Source: Clostridiales bacterium
GTDB lineage: Bacteria; Bacillota; Clostridia; Christensenellales; Aristaeellaceae
DNA: 10,349 nucleotides
Direction of reading: 5' to 3'
Assembly: GCA_012514225.1 (NCBI GenBank)
Contig: JAAZAQ010000143.1
Location: 1-10,349, forward strand
Part shown: in pieces, positions 5,779-10,349 of the stretch
Layout of the letters: every line of letters begins with the position of its first letter
Position numbering within the stretch: the first letter of the stretch is position 1
Notes under the pieces: model-generated
The model's input: only the letters and a program-made list of their open reading frames with translations
Told to the model about the DNA's origin: nothing
Databases searched by the model: none
Program-made: the position numbers and the translations under genes

Positions 5779-6651
5779 TTATCCCTTTTTCGCCTTCCGG
5801 TACGCCCGGATGACCGCCTGGGTGCCCAGGCCGCCCTGCCCCCGCTCCTCCAGTTCCTCGTACATCTTCAGCACCCGCTTCGCGACCGGCAGCTTGAGCG
5901 ACCGGGTCTTGCTCTCCTGCCGCGCGATGCGCAGGTCCTTGACGTAGTGCTTGATGAAGAACCCCGGCGCCTCGTCCCCGGAGACCATCTTGGGGCCGTT
6001 GTTGCTCATCTGCCAGGAGCCGGCGGCGCCGGTGGAAATCGTGTCCAGCATCTTTTTCAGGTCCAGCCCGGCGGCTTCGCCGTAGCGGATGGCCTCCGCC
6101 ACGCCCGCGACCGTGCCGGCGATGGCGATCTGGTTGGCCATCTTGGTGTGCTGGCCGCTGCCGTCCCCGCCCTCGTGCACGATGTTCCTGCCCATGCACT
6201 CGAACAGCGGCCTCGCGGCCTCGAAATCCTCCGCCTCGCCGCCCACCATGATGGCCAGCGTGGCGGCTTTGGCGCCGGTATCCCCGCCGGAGACGGGGGC
6301 GTCCAGCGGGCGCAGCCCGCGCTTGCGCGCCAGCCGCGCGATGTCCTGCCACAAGGCCGGGCTGGTGGTGGTCATGTCGATGACCAGCGCGCCCTTCTCC
6401 GCCTTGTCCACGACGCCGTCCGCGCCCAGGTAAACCTCCTCCACGTCCTGGGGGAAGCCCACGATGGTGATGACCGCCTCGCAGCCGGCCACGCACTCGG
6501 CCACGCTGCCCGCAGCCTGCGCGCCCTCCTCCGCCAGGGGCCGGGTTTTTTCCGCCGTGCGGTTGTATACCTTCAGGGTATGTCCGTGCTTCATCAGGTT
6601 GCGGGCCATCGACAGGCCCATGACACCGGTGCCGATAAAGGCGACGTTCAT
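5779..6651 (-). CDS. NAD(P)-dependent beta-hydroxyacid dehydrogenase (3-hydroxyisobutyrate dehydrogenase family)
   Basis: This 290-residue cytoplasmic oxidoreductase belongs to the family of GarR/GlxR (tartronate semialdehyde reductase) and MmsB (3-hydroxyisobutyrate dehydrogenase). The N-terminal Rossmann motif is FIGTGVMGLSMARNL (5-19). The substrate-binding signature is DAPVSGG (117-123). The catalytic region is GSGQHTKMANQ (164-174), with Lys170 as catalytic residue and Asn173 beside it. The length matches the family (about 290-300). The start is the ATG at 6651, preceded by AAGGAGG (6659-6665) with 7-base spacing. An in-frame open region runs further upstream but is antisense-like frame inside fbp and is rejected. 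The ATG overlaps the fbp stop by ATGA, so the two are translationally coupled. The family is certain, the substrate is not: tartronate semialdehyde, succinic semialdehyde or glyoxylate are as possible as 3-hydroxyisobutyrate. No separate terminator with a T-tract is seen downstream. Confidence 0.93.
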   Translation of the reverse strand: MNVAFIGTGVMGLSMARNLMKHGHTLKVYNRTAEKTRPLAEEGAQAAGSVAECVAGCEAVITIVGFPQDVEEVYLGADGVVDKAEKGALVIDMTTTSPALWQDIARLARKRGLRPLDAPVSGGDTGAKAATLAIMVGGEAEDFEAARPLFECMGRNIVHEGGDGSGQHTKMANQIAIAGTVAGVAEAIRYGEAAGLDLKKMLDTISTGAAGSWQMSNNGPKMVSGDEAPGFFIKHYVKDLRIARQESKTRSLKLPVAKRVLKMYEELEERGQGGLGTQAVIRAYRKAKKG

Positions 6652-8705
6652 GCGGTTTCCTCCTTGTTTTCCTCTTTGGTTGACAGATGCGGAAAGCCGG
6701 GGTCGAACACGTCCTGGGCGCCCGGGCTGCCCTCCGGCTCCGGGATTTCGCCCCGGCGGTAGGCGCCGATGAGCTCCTCCAGGTCCTCGATCTGCCGGGC
6801 CATCGCCTGCCCGGCGTCCGTTTCCGCCACCGTCTGGCGGGCGGGCAGGTCCTCCACCACCTGCAGCACGGGGCTGTCGAACAAGCCCTCGTCCAGGTTG
6901 TCCCAGGCCGGGTGCTGGGCCAGGGCGAAGGAGTGGGAATTGTAGATGAGGGTATAGCCGCCGATGCCGGTCGTGCCCTGGTAGGCCTTGGAGATGCCCC
7001 CGTCGATCATGAACAGCCGCCCGCCGCCCTTGACGGGGCTCTCCCCGCGCTTGAGCTTGACGGGCACGTGGCCGTTGACGATGTGCCCGCGGTCGGGGTC
7101 CAGGCCGAACTCGGCCAGGATTTTCCGGCAGGCCGCCTCCCCTTCCACGTGGCGGTAGTAGGGGTTCATGACCTCCTTGTGGGTCTGCTTGTCCTCGATG
7201 AGCATCCGCTCGAAGGTGGCCATGCGGTTCTTGCCGAAAATCGGCGAGGCCGGGCCGCACCACAGGTACCACAGGAAGTCCCGCTCCCGGATTTGCTCCG
7301 GCGAGTCATACTCCGCATAGTACGCCCGGCGCACCCGGCGGTCGATGTACCCGAACAGCCCGGCGCCGCTTAAGGTCTGCCCGTCCAGCTCCACCCGGGC
7401 GAAGGCCCCTTCCTCGTCCATGGGCACGCAGCCGTGGTACATCAGCTGGCCGTTGTGCTTCAGGCTCAGGCTGCCGTGGGTGATGAAGAAGCGCATGTGC
7501 CGCTGCAGCCGGCTGCCGTGGCGGAAGGAGGCGGTCAGCGCCTTCATCAGCTCCTCCTCCCCCGGGGTGAGGGCCAGCGGGTCCTTCGGGTCGACGGTGG
7601 GGAAGTGGCTGTCCTTCAGCGGATAGTCCGCGTCCCCGACGCGCACGGTGCCCCGGGCGAAGTCCACCCGGCTGAGCAGGTCCCGCTCGCCCATCATGAA
7701 TTCCGGCCGGCGCGCCAGCAGCTGGCCTTCCAGCTTGAACTGGATGACCGCCATGGCCTTGTGCATCCGGGCGCCCAGCTCAGGCTCCACGGTGTCGAAG
7801 AGGTTGACGTTGAAGCTGTCCTTGGGCCGGTAGGGCAGGCAGGGGTCGCCGCGGTAGGCGGCGTCGGCGAAGGCTGACAGCGGCCGCAGGTTGATGCCGT
7901 AGCCGTCCTCCAAAAGGTCGAAGGTGTTGTAGCTGATGCCCTGGCGCACCACCCCCGCGATGAGGGCGGGGTTGCCCAGGGCCGCACCCAGCCAGAAGAT
8001 GTCGTGGTTGCCCCAGAGCAGGCTGACCTCCGGGAAGGCGATCAGCTCGTCCATGATGAGGTCCGGGTGCGCGCCCCGGTCATAGATGTCGCCGATGATG
8101 TGCAGCCGGGACACGCACAGCTTGCGGATGGCGTCGCAGAGGGAGGTGATGAAGGCGCCGGCGATGCCGGTCTCCAAGATGGCGCGGATGACGGAATAGT
8201 GGTATTTCAGCCGGCTCTCGTCCTCGTCCAGGTAGCACAATTCGTCGATGCCGCCGCGGAAGTCCTCCGGAATCATCCGCCGCGCCATGGAGCGCGTATA
8301 CTTGGCCGACACGGCCTTGAACACCTGGATGAGCCGGGTGATCAGCAGGTGGTAGCGGTTCTCGTCCAGCCCGCCCGCCTGCTGCATGTGCCGCAAAACA
8401 AACTCCGGCTCGTAAATCAGCTGGGCCAGCTCGTCGCGCTGCTCGCGGCTCAAGGCCGAGGAGAAGATGGTCTCGATCTTGTCCCTGATGGTGCCCGAGG
8501 CGCTCTTGAGCATCCGCAGGAAACCCCGGTGCTCCCCGTGCAGGTCGGAAAAGTAATACTCCGTTCCCTTGGGCAGCTGCATCCAGGTTTTCAGGCTCAC
8601 GATGCGCGAAGCCGCGGTCTTCTGGGAGGGGAACTCCCGGGACAGCTGGCTCAAATGCCGCAGCCGGAGGTCTCCGGGCGGGGCGGAATACGGATGCGTC
8701 AGCAT
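6648..8705 (-). CDS. fbp: Fructose-1,6-bisphosphatase, class III
   Basis: This 685-residue enzyme hydrolyses fructose 1,6-bisphosphate to fructose 6-phosphate and phosphate in gluconeogenesis, in the cytoplasm. It is the Bacillota-type class III enzyme, close in length to Bacillus subtilis Fbp (about 670). Visible motifs are LPKGTEYYFSDLHGEHRGF (44-62; metal ligands Asp54 and His56), HIIGDIYDRGAHPDLIMDEL (202-221), LLWGNHDIFWLG (229-240), YGINLRPL, MAVIQFKLEGQ, FFITHGSLSLKHNG, FGKNRMATFER, NPYYR, GHIVNGHVPVK and IDGGISKAYQGTTGIGGYTL. SDLHGE, GDIYDRG and GNHD form the calcineurin-like metallophosphatase site. The ATG at 8705 is chosen because AAGGAGG (8711-8717) lies five bases upstream; a longer frame to 8759 adds 18 unsupported residues. 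The C-terminus has an acidic tail, KEENKEETA, not typical of the family core. The stop overlaps the start of the dehydrogenase gene. Confidence 0.96.
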   Translation of the reverse strand: MLTHPYSAPPGDLRLRHLSQLSREFPSQKTAASRIVSLKTWMQLPKGTEYYFSDLHGEHRGFLRMLKSASGTIRDKIETIFSSALSREQRDELAQLIYEPEFVLRHMQQAGGLDENRYHLLITRLIQVFKAVSAKYTRSMARRMIPEDFRGGIDELCYLDEDESRLKYHYSVIRAILETGIAGAFITSLCDAIRKLCVSRLHIIGDIYDRGAHPDLIMDELIAFPEVSLLWGNHDIFWLGAALGNPALIAGVVRQGISYNTFDLLEDGYGINLRPLSAFADAAYRGDPCLPYRPKDSFNVNLFDTVEPELGARMHKAMAVIQFKLEGQLLARRPEFMMGERDLLSRVDFARGTVRVGDADYPLKDSHFPTVDPKDPLALTPGEEELMKALTASFRHGSRLQRHMRFFITHGSLSLKHNGQLMYHGCVPMDEEGAFARVELDGQTLSGAGLFGYIDRRVRRAYYAEYDSPEQIRERDFLWYLWCGPASPIFGKNRMATFERMLIEDKQTHKEVMNPYYRHVEGEAACRKILAEFGLDPDRGHIVNGHVPVKLKRGESPVKGGGRLFMIDGGISKAYQGTTGIGGYTLIYNSHSFALAQHPAWDNLDEGLFDSPVLQVVEDLPARQTVAETDAGQAMARQIEDLEELIGAYRRGEIPEPEGSPGAQDVFDPGFPHLSTKEENKEETA

Positions 8706-8710
8706 GACAT

Positions 8711-8717
8711 CCTCCTT
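8711..8717 (-). promoter_or_regulatory. fbp: Ribosome binding site AAGGAGG that sets the fbp start
   Basis: On the minus strand AAGGAGG is followed by five bases (ATGTC) and the ATG at 8705. An alternative ATG 18 codons upstream (8759) has no such site and would span the predicted promoter and leader hairpin. Confidence 0.85.
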
Positions 8718-8726
8718 GGATATGTA

Positions 8727-8747
8727 AAGGCCGCTGAAAACGGCCTT
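8727..8747 (-). other. Leader hairpin ahead of fbp
   Basis: A 7-bp inverted repeat (AAGGCCG at 8727-8733, CGGCCTT at 8741-8747, 7-base loop) lies between the proposed -10 box and the fbp ribosome binding site. If transcription starts near 8741, it would fall at or across the very 5' end of the mRNA, where such stems often protect transcripts. A terminator role is unlikely: the minus strand shows only three T after the stem (TTTACAT). Confidence 0.4.
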
Positions 8748-8776
8748 ATTGTAACCCAAGTCACCCCCGCCCGCAA
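8748..8776 (-). promoter_or_regulatory. Candidate promoter for fbp and the dehydrogenase gene
   Basis: On the minus strand a -10-like TACAAT (8748-8753, one mismatch from TATAAT) is preceded after 17 bases by TTGCGG (8771-8776), which matches the -35 consensus only in TTG. It is therefore a moderate candidate. The -35 overlaps a GC-rich hairpin downstream of the peptidoglycan-binding gene. Read-through from prfA is an alternative or additional source of transcription. Confidence 0.45.
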
Positions 8777-8784
8777 GGCGGGCG
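8768..8784 (-). other. GC-rich hairpin after the peptidoglycan-binding gene
   Basis: A 7-bp inverted repeat (CGCCCGC/GCGGGCG with a 3-base loop) begins 3 bases past the stop codon of the upstream minus-strand gene. It is followed on the minus strand by GGGGGTGACTTGGG, not by T residues, so it is at best a weak or factor-dependent terminator. It overlaps the candidate fbp -35 box. Confidence 0.4.
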
Positions 8785-8786
8785 CC

Positions 8787-9296
8787 CTACCGCGCGCGCA
8801 CCGCCTCCGGGCTGTACAGGCGGGTCTGGGTCTCCTGCCCGGCGACGCCGTCCTCCTTCAGGCCGTTGTTTTTCTGGAAGGCCTTGACCGCCGCCTCGGT
8901 GCCCGATCCGAAGTCGCCGTCGTTGGAGCCGGCCTGCAGGTAGCCCAGCTCAATCAGCTTGGCCTGCAGCGCCACCACCTCCGCGCCCTTGCTGCCCTTG
9001 CGCAGCACGGTGATGCTGGCCGGCGCGGGCGCCGGGGAGGGGGTGGGGGTCGCCGTGGGCGCGGGCGTCGCGGTCGGCGGCGCGGTGGGCGGCGGCGTGG
9101 GCGTGGGCAGGGTGTCCAGCGCCTCGGAGACCGTCGCGAAGGTGGGCTCCGGCGTCCGGGTCGCCTGGGGCGTCGGGGGCGCGTCGCCGCCGGGGTTGGT
9201 GAACAGGATGAACAGCAGGGCCGCCAGCGCGACGATGAGCAGGCTGAACACCAGCATGCGCCGCTGCGCCTGGTTCATTGGTTGCTTTTGCTGCAT
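8787..9296 (-). CDS. Membrane-anchored peptidoglycan-binding (PG_binding_1) domain protein
   Basis: The protein has 169 residues in three parts. Residues 1-13 are a polar, basic cytoplasmic start (MQQKQPMNQAQRR) and 14-33 a single transmembrane helix (MLVFSLLIVALAALLFILFT). Residues about 37-93 are a low-complexity Pro/Thr/Ala linker with repeated TPxP units. Residues about 96-162 are a PG_binding_1 domain: LRKGSKGAEVVALQAKLIEL, GYL, NDGDFGSGTEAAVKAFQKNN, GLKEDGVAGQET. The N-in topology and linker put the wall-binding domain outside, across the wall. No catalytic hydrolase or L,D-transpeptidase domain is fused, so it probably tethers or senses peptidoglycan. The ATG at 9296 has GGAGG five bases upstream (9302-9306). 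It lies 21 bases after the prfA stop and is probably co-transcribed with it. The linker is extremely GC-rich and gives rise to false open frames on the other strand. Confidence 0.88.
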   Translation of the reverse strand: MQQKQPMNQAQRRMLVFSLLIVALAALLFILFTNPGGDAPPTPQATRTPEPTFATVSEALDTLPTPTPPPTAPPTATPAPTATPTPSPAPAPASITVLRKGSKGAEVVALQAKLIELGYLQAGSNDGDFGSGTEAAVKAFQKNNGLKEDGVAGQETQTRLYSPEAVRAR

Positions 9297-9317
9297 GGTT
9301 TCCTCCGAATCGTCCCC

Positions 9318-10349
9318 TCAGGCGCCGTCCCCGCTCCCGGCGAGCAGCTTTTGCTGCGCGTCCGCCGCCAGCGCGTCGACGAGGGGGTCCAGGTCCCCGT
9401 CCAGGATCAGGTCGATCTGGTAGAGCGTCAGGCCGATGCGGTGGTCGGTCACCCGGCCCTGGGGGAAATTGTAGGTGCGGATGCGCTCGCTGCGCTCCCC
9501 GCTGCCCACCTGCCCCTTCCGGTTGTCGGCGTAGTCCTGCTCCCGCTGCCTGCGCGCCTGGTCGTACAGGCGGGACTTGAGCACCTTCATCGCCTGCTCG
9601 CGGTTCTTGATCTGGCTCTTCTCATTCTGGCAGGTGACCACCAGCCCCGTGGGCAGGTGGGTGATGCGCACGGCCGAGTCGGTGGTGTTGACGTTCTGTC
9701 CGCCGTGGCCGGAGGAGCGGTACACGTCGATGCGCAGGTCACCCGGCGAGATGTCCACCGCCACCTCGTCGAAGGAGGGCAGCACGGCGACGGTGGCCGT
9801 GCTGGTGTGAATCCGGCCCGCGCTTTCCGTCGCCGGCACGCGCTGCACGCGGTGTACGCCGCTTTCGTACTTCAGCCGGCTGAAAGCCCCGCGGCCGGTG
9901 ATGGTGAACACCGCCTCCTTCACGCCGCCCAGGTCGTTGCCGCTGACCGACAGCAGGGTGGCCGCATACCCCCGCCGCTCTGCGTAGCGGGTGTACATCC
10001 GGACCAGCAGGGCGCCAAACAGCGCGGCCTCGTCCCCGCCGGCGCCGGCGCGCACTTCCATGACCACGTCGCGCTCGTCGTCCTCGTCCCGGGGCAGCAG
10101 CATCAGCCGCAGGTCGCGCTCCATCTCTTCCAGCCGGGGCTCCAGCGCGTCGAGCTCCTCCCGGGCCAGACGCCCCATCTCGGGCACCTCCAGCAGCTCG
10201 CGCGCGCCCTTCGCCTCCCGCTGCAGCGCCTCATAGTCTGACCAGGCCTGCGCCATGGGCTCCAGCCCCGCCATTTCCTTCATGACGGCCTGGAACCGCG
10301 GCTGGTTGGCGATGACCTCCGGCTGGGCCGCCGTCATCGCCAGCTCCTC
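9318..10349 (-). CDS. prfA: Peptide chain release factor 1 (5' end outside window)
   Basis: RF1 ends translation at UAA and UAG by triggering peptidyl-tRNA hydrolysis on the ribosome. The visible 343 residues carry the RF1 hallmarks. The codon-reading PAT tripeptide sits in HRVQRVPATESAGRIHTSTA; RF2 would have SPF at the equivalent position. The catalytic GGQ sits in RSSGHGGQNVNTTDSAVRIT, and TYNFPQGRVTDHRI follows. LEVRAGxGGDEAALF appears as MEVRAGAGGDEAALF. An ATG exists at 10337, with GAGGAG upstream, but the frame stays open to the window edge and reads EELAMTAAQPEVIANQPRF. This aligns with the usual N-terminal RF1 helix (EEL...DPEVIADQ...), so about 20 residues are probably missing. The GAGGAG is then just the two Glu codons. 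The downstream peptidoglycan-binding gene replaces prmC/hemK, the common neighbour that methylates the GGQ glutamine. Confidence 0.96.
   Translation of the reverse strand, partial: EELAMTAAQPEVIANQPRFQAVMKEMAGLEPMAQAWSDYEALQREAKGARELLEVPEMGRLAREELDALEPRLEEMERDLRLMLLPRDEDDERDVVMEVRAGAGGDEAALFGALLVRMYTRYAERRGYAATLLSVSGNDLGGVKEAVFTITGRGAFSRLKYESGVHRVQRVPATESAGRIHTSTATVAVLPSFDEVAVDISPGDLRIDVYRSSGHGGQNVNTTDSAVRITHLPTGLVVTCQNEKSQIKNREQAMKVLKSRLYDQARRQREQDYADNRKGQVGSGERSERIRTYNFPQGRVTDHRIGLTLYQIDLILDGDLDPLVDALAADAQQKLLAGSGDGA

Noticed and set aside
5779..7272. Extending the dehydrogenase to a 497-residue protein.
   Set aside because: The extra 207 residues lie within fbp in another frame and look random. 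The Rossmann motif starts at the ATG at 6651, which has a perfect AAGGAGG.
9000..9130. GC-rich repeated tract as a possible tandem repeat or regulatory element.
   Set aside because: It encodes the TPxP-type linker of the wall-binding protein, which explains the periodicity.
9306..9315. GAATCGTCCC here and also at 511-520 as a shared operator.
   Set aside because: A single 10-base match, placed between genes of unrelated function and in different positions relative to their starts; chance is sufficient.
8004..10241. A 745-codon open frame on the plus strand opposite fbp, the peptidoglycan-binding gene and prfA.
   Set aside because: Same explanation: biased composition, no recognisable motifs, and three solid genes on the other strand.

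Overview
This is a gene-dense, GC-rich window that most resembles a Gram-positive anaerobe of the Bacillota (Clostridia-like). The pointers are a class III fructose-1,6-bisphosphatase closely resembling Bacillus Fbp, near-consensus AGGAGG ribosome binding sites before almost every gene, a membrane-anchored Pro/Thr-linker peptidoglycan-binding protein, and no outer-membrane features. The sequence does not allow a genus to be named. There are no RNA genes, mobile elements or CRISPR arrays, and no gene-free stretch reaches 300 bases.

Layout. (a) 2-409 (+): 3' end of a PgsW-like poly-gamma-glutamate system protein, cut by the window edge. (b) 410-634: an intergenic region with a textbook sigma-70-type promoter, TTGACA-17 bp-TAAAAT. 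(c) 635-5636 (+): a five-gene operon encoding an exported C69 dipeptidase, a secreted DUF6305-like protein, a TRAP/DctM-like (ion transporter superfamily) permease, a 54-residue two-helix membrane protein, and a membrane-anchored M14 zinc carboxypeptidase-like protein. It ends in a perfect 13-bp hairpin terminator. (d) 5779-8705 (-): fbp and a beta-hydroxyacid dehydrogenase, overlapping by ATGA, convergent with the first operon. (e) 8787-10349 (-): prfA (release factor RF1, 5' end outside the window) followed after 20 bp by the peptidoglycan-binding-domain protein.

Working model. The five-gene (+) operon looks like an envelope peptide-utilisation unit: two exported or membrane-anchored peptidases flank a carrier-type permease. 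The permease lacks the normal TRAP partners (DctP binding protein, DctQ small subunit). In their places sit a secreted alpha/beta protein of unknown function and a tiny membrane protein. A PgsW-type gene immediately upstream makes gamma-linked glutamate polymer, or peptides derived from it, a candidate substrate. That link rests on adjacency only, since the operon has its own promoter. The minus-strand genes are housekeeping: translation termination, cell wall and gluconeogenesis.
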